From an uncultured Ulvibacter sp. (GTDB lineage: Bacteria > Bacteroidota > Bacteroidia > Flavobacteriales > Flavobacteriaceae): 64,000 nt of DNA. The stretch covers positions 32,073 to 96,072 of the forward strand of contig CAJXZB010000010.1 of NCBI GenBank assembly GCA_913063405.1, written 5' to 3'. The position numbers and the translations under genes are program-made. Positions within the stretch are counted from its first letter, which is position 1; each line of letters opens with the position of its first letter. The notes below the pieces were generated by a model that worked only from the letters and a program-made list of their open reading frames with translations, ran no database searches and was not told the DNA's origin. Below are positions 10,178-18,513 of the stretch, in pieces.

Positions 10178-10564
10178 CTATTCTACAATTAGATGATATT
10201 GAGGAGTTGGATTCATAGGGCAGAAATATACATATTCACCCTTGGTCAATGTAACCTCATTTGAAATCTGCTTTGTGTTTGTAGCCACAGTTTTGGTAAC
10301 ATACGCGTCTTTAATATGGTTTGCTGCATCTGTTTTTCCTTTTGGGGCTAACACAAATCCAACTTCGTGATCTACTCCACTGTTTGCAATTTCGAAAACA
10401 TAAGTTCCCTCTGAAAGTGTAATTGCTTTCTGCGTGAATTCTCCATTTGTCTGTTCTAACGAAACAGTTTTAATCGCCTTGTTAGACACCTTGTCTTGAG
10501 CAGATACTGAAAAAGAAACTACTATTAAAAATAATCCTGCCACTAAATTTTTCATTGTTGTCAT
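10178..10564 (-). CDS. Cupredoxin-like secreted protein
   Basis: A small exported protein, 128 residues from the first ATG or 125 from the second (10555). The signal peptide ends VSAQ. The mature part is a beta-sandwich of plastocyanin size. Possible type-1 copper ligands are His in DHEVGF, and Cys, Met and His in the C-terminal YFCPMNPTPQYHL; the order His-Cys-His is that of cupredoxins, although the C-terminal loop is shorter than in classic plastocyanin and differs from its CxxxxHxxM pattern. Copper binding is inferred. It follows the NTF2-like gene by 32 bp on the same strand, so the two may be co-transcribed. A bidirectional terminator lies downstream. Confidence 0.75.
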   Translation of the reverse strand: MTTMKNLVAGLFLIVVSFSVSAQDKVSNKAIKTVSLEQTNGEFTQKAITLSEGTYVFEIANSGVDHEVGFVLAPKGKTDAANHIKDAYVTKTVATNTKQISNEVTLTKGEYVYFCPMNPTPQYHLIVE

Positions 10565-10596
10565 ATTACTTGTTTAACTTATATTATATTGAATTA

Positions 10597-10953
10597 TTAC
10601 GCATGATAATATCGTTCTCGGTAAATTTTTCCATCCTTCCATTGGGTGGCCACAGCCTGTTCAGAAAGCATTGTACTTCCATCAGTCAATTTTAGCTCCA
10701 TTTCTGCGGTATAAAATGAATTATTCCCCTGGACCGCAACATCTTTTACATCATATCTTATAAATTCGGCCAGATCATTGTCAATGAAATTCTGTTCAAA
10801 ATCAACATTGAATTGCTTTCCTTTTTTAGCCTTGTCATTTGCCTCTTGTAATTCTACATCATCGTGTAAATAAATTTCCATGGCCTCAACAAACTGCCCT
10901 TTAGCTAATAATTGATGAATATGTTTTAAGTTATTTTCTATTTCGTTTTCCAT
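10597..10953 (-). CDS. SnoaL/NTF2-like domain protein
   Basis: A 118-residue cytoplasmic protein from the ATG at 10953 (MENEIENN). A longer frame to 11043 exists, but its extra 30 residues are basic and Cys-containing and do not look like part of the domain. The pattern of an N-terminal helix (HIHQLLAKGQFVEAMEIYLHDDVEL) followed by strands (NNSFYTAEMEL, QAVATQWKDGKIYRERYY) fits the cone-shaped SnoaL/NTF2 fold. No catalytic residues can be assigned. It lies 200 bp downstream of the AraC regulator gene and 32 bp upstream of the cupredoxin gene, so it may be under that regulator. Confidence 0.7.
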   Translation of the reverse strand: MENEIENNLKHIHQLLAKGQFVEAMEIYLHDDVELQEANDKAKKGKQFNVDFEQNFIDNDLAEFIRYDVKDVAVQGNNSFYTAEMELKLTDGSTMLSEQAVATQWKDGKIYRERYYHA

Positions 10954-11154
10954 TGTATAATTTTTTAAAGTTTTTGATTTCCGCAAGATTGCGCACCTTG
11001 CATTATAGTATTGTATTCTTGATATCCCCAACAGTTTGGGCATTGCTTATTTTCTATTGTTTTCATATCACTATTGTTTTGTACAATGCAAAGATGCGAT
11101 CCAAAAGAGGTTGTAAAAATGGACAAAAGTTCCTAAGGTTTGGACTTATTGTCT

Positions 11155-11994
11155 TTAGTGGTCTTTTTTAAACTGGAGAGGAGATTTTTCGACTAGTTTT
11201 TTGAAGAACCTTGTAAAATAAGCAGCATCATTAAAACCCAAATCATAGGCAATATGTTTCACTGAATAATCTGTATAAATGAGTTGACGCTTGGCTTCAA
11301 GGATAATTCTATGCTTAATAAAATCACTTGGAGTTTTGGCCCCTAACTTTTGAAAATGCTTGGTTAAGGATTTTGGGGACACTCCTAAGCGGGTTGCGTA
11401 ATCTGTTACGGAATGAATGGTTCTAAAGTTTTGTTCTAGCAACAAACTAAAATCTTTGAAAAGCTTAGTTTCTTTTGAATCTTTTAAAGAGTAATGATCA
11501 TGTTGTACACGAACAGAATAGACAATAAATTGTTTAAGATACGTCTGTAACATATCATGCTGGGCAGTCTTTGAGTTTTCAAATTCCTCCTTTAGGCCTT
11601 CCAAAATAAAATCAAGTTTTTTACTATCCTCTTCACATGGTTCTACAAAAGGGGTTTCATAAACATTATTGAAGAGAATACCGTTGCACGACACCTCCTT
11701 ATCATGAGTTTGAATACAGTAAAAATCTCGTGTAAAGGATAGCTTATACGCTCTTTTTATTTTTTCCGAAGTAACAGAGAAAACCTGGCCTGGAGACAAA
11801 AAAAATAAGACACTTCCATTGAAACTAAAGCCCTTAAAATCGATATTATAAACACCCTTTCCCTCCTGAATCCAGAAGATGTTATAGGTTTCTATTTGTT
11901 TAGGTTTATTAATTACACAAGCCTTGTCAAAATTAACTATTTCCAGCGAAAAGCTTTCCTTATATGTGTATGAAGAAATATCTTGTATTGCCAT
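11155..11994 (-). CDS. AraC-family transcriptional regulator
   Basis: A 279-residue regulator. The first 160 residues are a cupin-like effector-binding domain. The last 100 form the double helix-turn-helix of AraC/XylS proteins, with the first helix pair in TDYATRLGVSPKSLTKHFQK and the second in VKHIAYDLGFNDAAYFTRFF; the latter contains the typical GF.D..YF..FFKK core. It ends 201 bp upstream of the NTF2-like gene on the same strand and begins 7 bp after brnQ. Likely targets are the neighbouring NTF2-like and cupredoxin genes or brnQ, from position only. The inducer is unknown. Confidence 0.92.
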   Translation of the reverse strand: MAIQDISSYTYKESFSLEIVNFDKACVINKPKQIETYNIFWIQEGKGVYNIDFKGFSFNGSVLFFLSPGQVFSVTSEKIKRAYKLSFTRDFYCIQTHDKEVSCNGILFNNVYETPFVEPCEEDSKKLDFILEGLKEEFENSKTAQHDMLQTYLKQFIVYSVRVQHDHYSLKDSKETKLFKDFSLLLEQNFRTIHSVTDYATRLGVSPKSLTKHFQKLGAKTPSDFIKHRIILEAKRQLIYTDYSVKHIAYDLGFNDAAYFTRFFKKLVEKSPLQFKKDH

Positions 11995-12001
11995 TCAAAT
12001 G

Positions 12002-13285
12002 CTAATTAGATATGGCCTTTGTCGAAATACTTTGAAAAACATTAACAAGGATCATAACTAAAGAAGCAGGTAATACCCAACCCAAACTATATTTTGAAAA
12101 AGGAACTAGCTCTTTAATAGGTGTTATTAATTCTTCCGAAGCAATAAACGGTAAAAAATCCGGGATACTAAATAATATTGTTACAATGGTAACCGCCCTA
12201 AAAACTAATTTCGACGAATACTTCTTTGGAAGGGTATTGAGAAAAATTAACACAATAGTGATAGGATAGATAAACATTAATGCAGGAACGGCTACATTGA
12301 TAATATAGTGCACATCAAACTGGCCAACAACCACTCCAATAGCACAGCCAGCAACGGCCATAATCTTATATGCTTTTTCAGAATTTCCAACCAAACCTTT
12401 TACGAAATCTGCGGTTCCTGTTACAATACCAACGGCAGTGGTGAAACATGCCAAGGCTACAAGCACACCTAGGAATGCGTTGCCTATTTCGCCCAAGGTT
12501 TCGGTGCTTAGCAACGTAAGTAACTGAGTGCGGTTTTCAACAACAAGTGTCCCGCTGTTTACTGCACCAAGAGCAATAAGGCCTCCATATATTAATAGGA
12601 GCCCTAATCCTGCTATAAGTCCAGCTTTCGCAATAATTGACCTCTTTTCATCATAATTATAGTTGCCTTGCAGGGTCAGAGAAATAACAAGGACTCCACC
12701 AACAACAACTCCACCAATAGCATCAAATGTTTGGTAGCCTTCAAGGATTCCTTCAGTAAATGAATTGTCAAAAATAGAAGCTCGCATTGGCTCCACATCT
12801 GAAAACACACCAATTCCTATTATACAAAGGAGGATAATAATTATAAGTGGTGTAAGGAAACGACCTATAAAATTGAGAATTTTAGACCGATTTAGAACAA
12901 ACAATAGAACAAATGCAAAATAAATAAGACTCAGCCAAAGCGATGATATGTCAAAATAAGGCTGCACAACCATCTCATAAGCCACCGAAGCAGTTCTAGG
13001 GGAAGGCAGCGAAATAGAAATAATATAGACAAGGATAGAAAATATTAAAGCAAAACCAGGTGACACCTTACTTGCAAAGTCGAGCATCGTTCCTTGAAGA
13101 CGAGCGTGTCCATAAATTGCTAAAATAGGAATTACTACTGCTGAAACAGCAAATCCCAATATCACCCAAATCCAATCCTCTCCGGCGTTATACCCTAAAT
13201 AAGGAGGTAGAATTAGGTTTCCCGCTCCAAAAAAAAGTGAGAATAAAGCGAAAGCGGTTATAAAGGTTTGTTTGCTATTGTTCAT
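12002..13285 (-). CDS. brnQ: Branched-chain amino acid transport system II carrier protein
   Basis: A 427-residue inner-membrane carrier with about 12 hydrophobic helices, of the LIVCS family that imports Leu, Ile and Val with Na+ or H+. The N-terminal FALFSLFFGAGNLILPPYLG and the YQTFDAIGGVVVGG segment are signatures of this family. The gene is followed after 7 bp by the AraC regulator on the same strand, so the two are probably co-transcribed. It diverges from the alpha/beta hydrolase gene with only 31 bp between start codons, so their promoters must overlap. Confidence 0.93.
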   Translation of the reverse strand: MNNSKQTFITAFALFSLFFGAGNLILPPYLGYNAGEDWIWVILGFAVSAVVIPILAIYGHARLQGTMLDFASKVSPGFALIFSILVYIISISLPSPRTASVAYEMVVQPYFDISSLWLSLIYFAFVLLFVLNRSKILNFIGRFLTPLIIIILLCIIGIGVFSDVEPMRASIFDNSFTEGILEGYQTFDAIGGVVVGGVLVISLTLQGNYNYDEKRSIIAKAGLIAGLGLLLIYGGLIALGAVNSGTLVVENRTQLLTLLSTETLGEIGNAFLGVLVALACFTTAVGIVTGTADFVKGLVGNSEKAYKIMAVAGCAIGVVVGQFDVHYIINVAVPALMFIYPITIVLIFLNTLPKKYSSKLVFRAVTIVTILFSIPDFLPFIASEELITPIKELVPFSKYSLGWVLPASLVMILVNVFQSISTKAISN

Positions 13286-13316
13286 TACTAGATATTTGCC
13301 TGTCGAATATAGAGAA

Positions 13317-14078
13317 ATGATCCTTAACTATAACCATACAGAGATATATTATAAACTAGAGGGGCAAGGTCCCACAATCGTTTTGCTACACGGATTCTTG
13401 GCAAGCTCAACTATGTGGGAAGAATTTATTCCTAAAATTGCGAAGAGTAAAACTATTTTAGTTATTGATCTTCCTGGGCATGGAAAAAGTGGTTGTCTTA
13501 GTGAAACTCATTCTATGGAATTAATGGCTGAAGTGCTTCAGTCTATTTTAGAAAAGCATGAAATAAATTCGGTATCCATTATTGGGTACTCTATGGGAGG
13601 ATATGTAGCTTTAGCTTTCGTTGAATTGTATAATCATAAAATTGACAAGTTAGTTTTACTAAACTCTACACCTGCTAAAGATTCCGAAGAACGAAGACAT
13701 AACCGAGATCGCGCTCTAAAAGTAATTGCTCGAAACCCAAAGGCCTTTATTAGTATGGCCATTAGTAATTTGTTTGTTAAATCTACGCAATATCAATATG
13801 ATTTAGAGATTCAAAAAATGAAAAAAGAAGCGAATACGCTTCCAATAGAAGGTATTAACGCCGCCATTAGAGGAATGAAAAATCGTAAAGACAGGAATTT
13901 CGTGTTAAAAAAATTCAGTAAAGAGAAACTAATGATTTGTGCAATAAACGATCCTCTAATTTCTTATGAAGTTTCAAAATCATTGGCTTTACAAACGAAC
14001 ACAGAATTGAGAACAGTATCTGGAGGTCACATGAGCCTTGTTGAAAAATTTGATGAAATTGTTAAAATTTGCGTTTAA
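13317..14078 (+). CDS. Alpha/beta-fold hydrolase
   Basis: A 253-residue hydrolase, starting at ATG 13317 because the alpha/beta-hydrolase domain begins immediately (NYNHTEIYYKLEGQGPTIVL). The oxyanion-loop motif LLHGFLASSTMWE, the nucleophile elbow GYSMGG (Ser), the Asp in INDPLIS and the catalytic His in SGGHMSL complete a classic triad. Size and motifs resemble MenH-type and other small C-C hydrolases, but no men gene is nearby, so the substrate stays open. It diverges from brnQ. It is followed by two small zinc-ribbon genes after 74 bp, probably a separate unit. Confidence 0.88.
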   Translation: MILNYNHTEIYYKLEGQGPTIVLLHGFLASSTMWEEFIPKIAKSKTILVIDLPGHGKSGCLSETHSMELMAEVLQSILEKHEINSVSIIGYSMGGYVALAFVELYNHKIDKLVLLNSTPAKDSEERRHNRDRALKVIARNPKAFISMAISNLFVKSTQYQYDLEIQKMKKEANTLPIEGINAAIRGMKNRKDRNFVLKKFSKEKLMICAINDPLISYEVSKSLALQTNTELRTVSGGHMSLVEKFDEIVKICV

Positions 14079-14152
14079 TCGCTAGAAATGCGCGCTTAAT
14101 CGAATATTCTATTGTTTTTTTATATACTTATCCCAAGTAAAAACCTACAACC

Positions 14153-14408
14153 ATGAAAACGCAATCCCCAAGGCAATCGGTTTCCATTTCTGGTATAGTA
14201 TGTACCGCGTTTGGACAGGACTACATTATTACTCGTAAAGTTACGAACCACATCAACGAATATAAATGCACAAATTGCGGCAGGGAAGTCACGGATGACC
14301 TAAATGGTCATTTGGAAATACTTACATTCAAAAACAAAAAAAGTGAACACAATTGTTTCCTCTTTTTTTCAGAAAAGATCTAATAGAACCTCAGCTCAAG
14401 TAATATGA
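14153..14408 (+). pseudogene. Small zinc-ribbon protein, apparently frameshifted
   Basis: As it stands, ATG 14153 gives 76 residues ending at 14383, with a CTNCGREV half zinc-knuckle like that of the next gene. After codon 62 the product becomes unlike its paralogue. A run of seven A (14336-14342) is present there. Removing one A gives a tail VNTIVSSFFQKRSNRTSAQ, resembling the helical end of the neighbour (LFERLLQERSTQAS), and the stop TGA at 14406-14408 then overlaps the next ATG by 4 bases (ATGA), a common arrangement for coupled genes. I therefore read it as an 84-residue gene with a +1 slip, a programmed slip, or a sequence error. The function is unknown; a nucleic-acid or metal-binding role is suggested by the Cys pair only. 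Confidence 0.6.
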
Positions 14409-14614
14409 AAATAATCGTCTGTAAAATTAAGGGTCATAAACTGACCTCCATTAAAAAAAGCAATCTGCTTATTAAAAAATACAAATGCACAAATTGTCGG
14501 CAAAAGTTTACCACAGATGGATATGGTCAAATAGTTAGGCTGAACTCATATTGGCAAGAAAACAATATGTTATTTGAAAGGCTTTTGCAGGAACGTAGTA
14601 CCCAAGCTTCCTAA
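14405..14614 (+). CDS. Small zinc-ribbon-like protein
   Basis: A 69-residue paralogue of the preceding gene. It holds a short basic N-terminal region (KIKGHKLTSI), one clear CxxC pair (YKCTNCRQKF) and an earlier Cys and His (CKIKGH) that could complete a metal site, then a charged C-terminal helix. Its ATG overlaps the end of the corrected upstream frame. It converges on thiL with no gap (stop 14612-14614, thiL stop at 14615-14617). Such short proteins occur in pairs in Flavobacteria; no role is known to me. Confidence 0.65.
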   Translation: MKIIVCKIKGHKLTSIKKSNLLIKKYKCTNCRQKFTTDGYGQIVRLNSYWQENNMLFERLLQERSTQAS

Positions 14615-15661
14615 TTATTCATTTTCCAAAGCATTCCAACCTCTAGCCACCAAGGGAATTTTTGTATTTGCACGGGTTATTAAATGAACCCCTTCTTTTT
14701 CATGAGTCATGTGACCAATAACCGTTAAATGGGGGTTGGCTTTAATTTTAGGAAAATCTTCGGTTCTTACTGTAAATAGCAATTCATAATCCTCTCCCCC
14801 ACTTAATGCAATTGTAGTGCTGTCCATGTTAAACTCCTCACAGGTGGAAATGACTTGTGGATCCAAAGGGATTTTCTCTTCGTAAAGATTACAACCTACC
14901 TTAGAATTATTACAAATATGTATTATTTCTGAAGAGAGTCCATCGCTAATATCAATCATTGAAGTTGGCTTTACCTCAAGATCAGAAAGCAGTTTCACAA
15001 TGTCTTTTCTAGCCTCTGGTTTCAATTGACGCTCTATTAAATAGGTATAAGGGTCTAAATCCGGCTGAGATTTAGGATTTACCTTAAATACTTGTTTTTC
15101 GCGCTCTAAAATTTGCAAGCCTAAATACGCAGCCCCCAAATCTCCCGTGACTACCAGTAAGTCATTTTCCTTTGCACCATCTCGATATGTAAGATCGTCT
15201 TTTTTAGCTTGTCCAATAGCCGTAATACTTATTAATAACCCAGAAGTTGAAGACGAAGTATCTCCACCTACAACATCAACACCATAAATATTGGACGCTG
15301 TTTTAATTCCAGCATACAATTCCTCTAGTGCCTCAACGGGAAACCTATTTGACACAGCAATGGAGACCGTAATTTGACTCGGCGTCGCGTTCATCGCATA
15401 TACATCAGAAAGATTTACCATAACTGCCTTATACCCTAAATGTTTTAATGGCATATAGCTTAAGTCAAAGTGAACTCCTTCAACCAATAAATCTGTTGTA
15501 ACGACCAGTTGACCATGAGATTCAATTACCGCAGCATCATCTCCAATTCCTTTAACGGTAGTTTTTTGTTCAACCTTAAAGTCTTTTGTTAAATGTTCAA
15601 TTAGCCCAAATTCTCCCAACTGAGAAATATCTGTTTTTGAAGTATCCTTGTTTTCAAGCAT
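14615..15661 (-). CDS. thiL: Thiamine-monophosphate kinase
   Basis: A 348-residue enzyme that phosphorylates thiamine monophosphate to the active cofactor thiamine pyrophosphate with ATP. Family motifs are the early GIGDDAAVI, TTDLLVEGVHFDL, the Asp-rich VVGGDTSSS, the glycine-rich VTGDLGAA, IDISDGLSSE and SGGEDYELLF. It belongs to the PurM/ThiL fold and is cytoplasmic. No other thi gene is close. A TACTTTTG -7 box on the minus strand (15689-15696) lies 28 bp before the start. Confidence 0.96.
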   Translation of the reverse strand: MLENKDTSKTDISQLGEFGLIEHLTKDFKVEQKTTVKGIGDDAAVIESHGQLVVTTDLLVEGVHFDLSYMPLKHLGYKAVMVNLSDVYAMNATPSQITVSIAVSNRFPVEALEELYAGIKTASNIYGVDVVGGDTSSSTSGLLISITAIGQAKKDDLTYRDGAKENDLLVVTGDLGAAYLGLQILEREKQVFKVNPKSQPDLDPYTYLIERQLKPEARKDIVKLLSDLEVKPTSMIDISDGLSSEIIHICNNSKVGCNLYEEKIPLDPQVISTCEEFNMDSTTIALSGGEDYELLFTVRTEDFPKIKANPHLTVIGHMTHEKEGVHLITRANTKIPLVARGWNALENE

Positions 15662-15688
15662 TTTTTATCTGAAAATAATGTTTGGGTA

Positions 15689-15696
15689 CAAAAGTA
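15689..15696 (-). promoter_or_regulatory. Possible -7 promoter element of thiL
   Basis: The minus-strand TACTTTTG matches TAnnTTTG, 28 bp before the thiL start. No clear -33 element at the usual spacing. Confidence 0.4.
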
Positions 15697-15782
15697 TAAC
15701 ATTCGATTGAACTATAGAATCAACTTGGTATCCAAAAAATTATTGTCTTTTAGAAAAAAAAAGCTAACCAAAATTACTTGTT

Positions 15783-17087
15783 ATGAAAAGAATACTGATC
15801 CTTCTCCTTTCTTTGACTTTATACTGTATTTCCTTTTCGTGTTCTCCAACTCCAGATTTTTCTGAAATGGTAGTTATCACCGAAGAACCAAACGAACCAG
15901 ATCCCAATGATCCAGACCCCAGTGATCCAAATGATCCAGACCCTAATGATCCAGACCCTCAAGACCCAGTGGTTTACCCTGTAGAATGTGCTGGACAAAT
16001 TGCAGGGTCCTATCCCTGCAGTGGATATGATCTTATGGGTTGGTTACCAACAGCTACGTTTGGCACTTCTCGAGGTAATGATTGTTGGGGATGGACAGAT
16101 CCATCTAATGGAAAGGAATACGGAATTTATGGTCTTGATGATGGCACTGCGTTTATTGATATTTCGAATCCATCAGAGCCTATTTACGCGGCAAAACTTA
16201 TTGGAGGAAGTGGAGGCGCAAGTTTATGGCGCGATATAAAAGTATATAACAACTTTGCCTATGTAGTAAGTGAAGCTACTGGTCATGGAATGCAGGTTTT
16301 CGATTTAACAGAACTTAGAGATATTGACACCGCGAATATGCCATTTTTCTTTGAAGCTAATGCAACCTACGATGGGTTTTCTACTGCACATAATATTGTG
16401 ATCAATGAATATTCAGGTTTTGCCTATGCTGTTGGTACAAACACCTATGGTGGTGGCGCTCATTTTATTGACTTGCAAAATCCTGTAAATCCAGTCGGTG
16501 TTGGCGGATTTGCAGATGTTGGCTATAGTCACGATGCCCAGGTTATAACATATAACGGACCTGATTTGGACTATGTGGGTCACGAACTTTATATAGGAAG
16601 TAATGGTGGTAGTGTTGAAATCGTTGATGTTACAGATAAAAATAATCCCATTTCGGTTTCTTCCATTTCATACTCAGATATTTCTTTTACACATCAAGGT
16701 TGGATCACAGAAAATCATCGCTTTTTTATTGTTGGAGATGAAACTGATGAATTGGATTTTGGAATAAACACAAGAACTATTATACTAGATTTCACAGATT
16801 TGGATAACCCACAGCACTATTTTTATTATTCGGCCATTAGCTCCTCCATAGACCATAATGGATATGTAAAAGACGACACTTACTATCTTGCAAGTCATAC
16901 CGCTGGCCTTAGAATATTCGATATAGCTAACATTGCGGGTAGTGATATGACCGAAATTGGATTTTTCGATGTTCATCCAGAAGATAATAGCACTGTTTTT
17001 ACCGGTGCCTGGAGTGTTTACCCCTATTTTGATAGTGGAAACATCATCATTAGCGATTATGAATCGGGGGGGGGGGGTTATTGTTAA
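15783..17087 (+). CDS. Choice-of-anchor B propeller lipoprotein, copy 1; C-terminal end shifted by poly-G
   Basis: The 434-residue frame begins with a lipoprotein signal peptide with the lipobox Cys at residue 20 (ISFSC), a DPNDP-repeat linker, and the paired-Cys motif ECAGQIAGSYPCSGYDL. The body is an LVIVD-type beta-propeller of the choice-of-anchor B family, with conserved pieces WGWTDP, GHGMQVFDL, AHNIVIN, SHDAQVITYN, THQGW and DHNGYV. The end reads ESGGGGYC because a run of 12 G (17066-17077) shifts the frame. With 11 or 8 G the frame would continue VIVKKQ and stop at 17097, matching the ESGLFIVKAQ end of copy 2. Surface lipoprotein, function unknown. The final propeller strand depends on the tract length. 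Confidence 0.85.
   Translation: MKRILILLLSLTLYCISFSCSPTPDFSEMVVITEEPNEPDPNDPDPSDPNDPDPNDPDPQDPVVYPVECAGQIAGSYPCSGYDLMGWLPTATFGTSRGNDCWGWTDPSNGKEYGIYGLDDGTAFIDISNPSEPIYAAKLIGGSGGASLWRDIKVYNNFAYVVSEATGHGMQVFDLTELRDIDTANMPFFFEANATYDGFSTAHNIVINEYSGFAYAVGTNTYGGGAHFIDLQNPVNPVGVGGFADVGYSHDAQVITYNGPDLDYVGHELYIGSNGGSVEIVDVTDKNNPISVSSISYSDISFTHQGWITENHRFFIVGDETDELDFGINTRTIILDFTDLDNPQHYFYYSAISSSIDHNGYVKDDTYYLASHTAGLRIFDIANIAGSDMTEIGFFDVHPEDNSTVFTGAWSVYPYFDSGNIIISDYESGGGGYC
15885..15968 (+). repeat. Degenerate 15-bp coding repeat (Asp-Pro-Asn-Asp-Pro linker), copy 1
   Basis: About five and a half units encoding DPNDP or close variants (EPNEP, DPSDP, NDP, DPQDP), directly after the lipid-anchor Cys region. 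One unit is shortened to NDP, consistent with slippage. It forms an acidic, proline-rich stalk between the lipid anchor and the propeller. Confidence 0.85.
17066..17077 (+). repeat. Poly-G tract of 12 in coding sequence
   Basis: Twelve consecutive G occur eleven codons before the expected end of copy 1. Such mononucleotide runs slip at replication. The frame is restored with 3n+2 G residues (8, 11 or 14). It is the only long G run I saw in this AT-rich window. Confidence 0.95.
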
Positions 17088-17211
17088 AAAACAATAAAAA
17101 GCACCTTCTTCATTATATTTTTAGCTAGACAATATTCATCATAGCATAGAAGCAAGGTTGTTCAAAAAATTCATACCTTTCAGAAAAAACTTTTCTTTTA
17201 AAGATTTTGTT

Positions 17212-18513
17212 ATGAAAAGAATTCTAATCCTCTTAGTGCCATTGGCTTTATATAGTTTCTCAATTTCGTGTTCTAAAACACCTGATTTTTCAGAAACAGT
17301 TGTTATCACCGAAGAGCCTGATCCAAATGATCCAGATCCAAATGATCCAGATCCAAATGATCCAGATCCAAATGATCCAGACCCCCAAGACCCACTTGTT
17401 TACCCCGTAGAATGTAATGGGCAATTTGCTGGACCCTATCCTTGTAATGGATATGATCTTATAGGTTGGTTGAGCACAGGGTCTTTTCAAGCCAGCGCAG
17501 GAAACGATTGCTGGGGTTGGACAGATCCCGTATCTGGAATTGAATATGCTATCTATGGTCTAGACAGCGGAACAGCCTTTATCAATATTTCAAACCCTTC
17601 CGAGCCAATTTGGATAGCCAAAGTTAGAGGCGGAGCAGGTGGGAGTAGTATCTGGAGAGATATTAAAGTTTATAATGATCATGCCTATATTGTAAGCGAA
17701 GCTGACGGGCATGGAATGCAAGTTTTTGACTTAACGAGATTACGAGATGTAACTGTAGCTCCCGAATTACTTGATGCAGACAACACGTATACCGAGTTTC
17801 GCAGTGCGCATAATATTGTGATTAATGAAGAATCGGGTTTTGCATACGCCGTAGGAACAAATACTTTTGGTGGTGGACCTCATTTTATTGACCTTCAAAA
17901 TCCAGCCAATCCTGTAGCTGCAGGGGGTTATGCTGGGGCTGGTTATAGTCACGACGCTCAGGTGGTTATCTACAATGGGCCAGATACCAACTATGTAGGG
18001 AAAGAAATTTATATAGGAAGTAATGAAAATTCGGTTGACATTATAGATGTGACAGATAAAAGCAATCCCGTTAGCATTTCTTCTATTTCTTATTCGGATG
18101 TCGATTATACACATCAAGCTTGGTTAACCGAAAATCACCAATATTTAATTATTGGAGATGAGACAGATGAGTTAAGTTTTGGGTTTAACACTAAAACGAT
18201 AATATTAGATTTAACCGATCTTAACAATCCTCAACATCATTTCGATTATACAGGAACAAACCCATCTATAGACCACAATGGGTATGTGCTTGGGGATCGT
18301 TACTACCTTTCTAGTTATTCTGCAGGACTTAGGGTTATGAATATAACCGAAATTGCAAATTCCACAATGTTAGAATCTGGCTATTTTGATGTACATCCTG
18401 CTGACAATGAGCCGGGTTTCAACGGTGCTTGGAGTGTTTATCCTTATTTTAGCAGTGGAAATATTATTGTAAGTGATACAGAATCAGGATTATTTATTGT
18501 GAAAGCACAATAG
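17212..18513 (+). CDS. Choice-of-anchor B propeller lipoprotein, copy 2
   Basis: A 433-residue lipoprotein starting at ATG 17212 (MKRILILLVPLALY); a TTG at 17158 in frame would only add 18 residues before the signal peptide. The lipobox Cys (SISC) is followed by SKTPDFSE and five DPNDP units. The propeller is very like copy 1 and ends intact (ESGLFIVKAQ) with no sorting domain, so the protein is held by its lipid. All six conserved His motifs are present (GHGMQ, AHN, GPHF, SHDAQ, THQAW, DHNGY). It lies 124 bp after copy 1, probably in the same transcript. Function unknown; the family is named for swapping its anchoring module. Confidence 0.9.
   Translation: MKRILILLVPLALYSFSISCSKTPDFSETVVITEEPDPNDPDPNDPDPNDPDPNDPDPQDPLVYPVECNGQFAGPYPCNGYDLIGWLSTGSFQASAGNDCWGWTDPVSGIEYAIYGLDSGTAFINISNPSEPIWIAKVRGGAGGSSIWRDIKVYNDHAYIVSEADGHGMQVFDLTRLRDVTVAPELLDADNTYTEFRSAHNIVINEESGFAYAVGTNTFGGGPHFIDLQNPANPVAAGGYAGAGYSHDAQVVIYNGPDTNYVGKEIYIGSNENSVDIIDVTDKSNPVSISSISYSDVDYTHQAWLTENHQYLIIGDETDELSFGFNTKTIILDLTDLNNPQHHFDYTGTNPSIDHNGYVLGDRYYLSSYSAGLRVMNITEIANSTMLESGYFDVHPADNEPGFNGAWSVYPYFSSGNIIVSDTESGLFIVKAQ
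17320..17394 (+). repeat. 15-bp tandem coding repeat, five units, copy 2
   Basis: Four identical units GATCCAAATGATCCA (17320-17379) and a fifth variant ending in DPQDP. Exact identity of four units suggests recent slippage, so the linker length is likely to vary between strains. Confidence 0.93.

Noticed and set aside
10953..11171. Plus-strand 72-residue ORF with hydrophobic residues
   Set aside because: It lies antisense to the leader of the NTF2-like gene and the AraC end, with no motif or start signal.
17320..17394. Short tandem repeats as a CRISPR array
   Set aside because: The units are contiguous without spacers and encode a linker in frame.
17290..17490. Minus-strand ORF with repeated WIIWI residues
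   Set aside because: It is the antisense reading of the 15-bp DPNDP repeat and has no start context; the plus-strand gene is certain.
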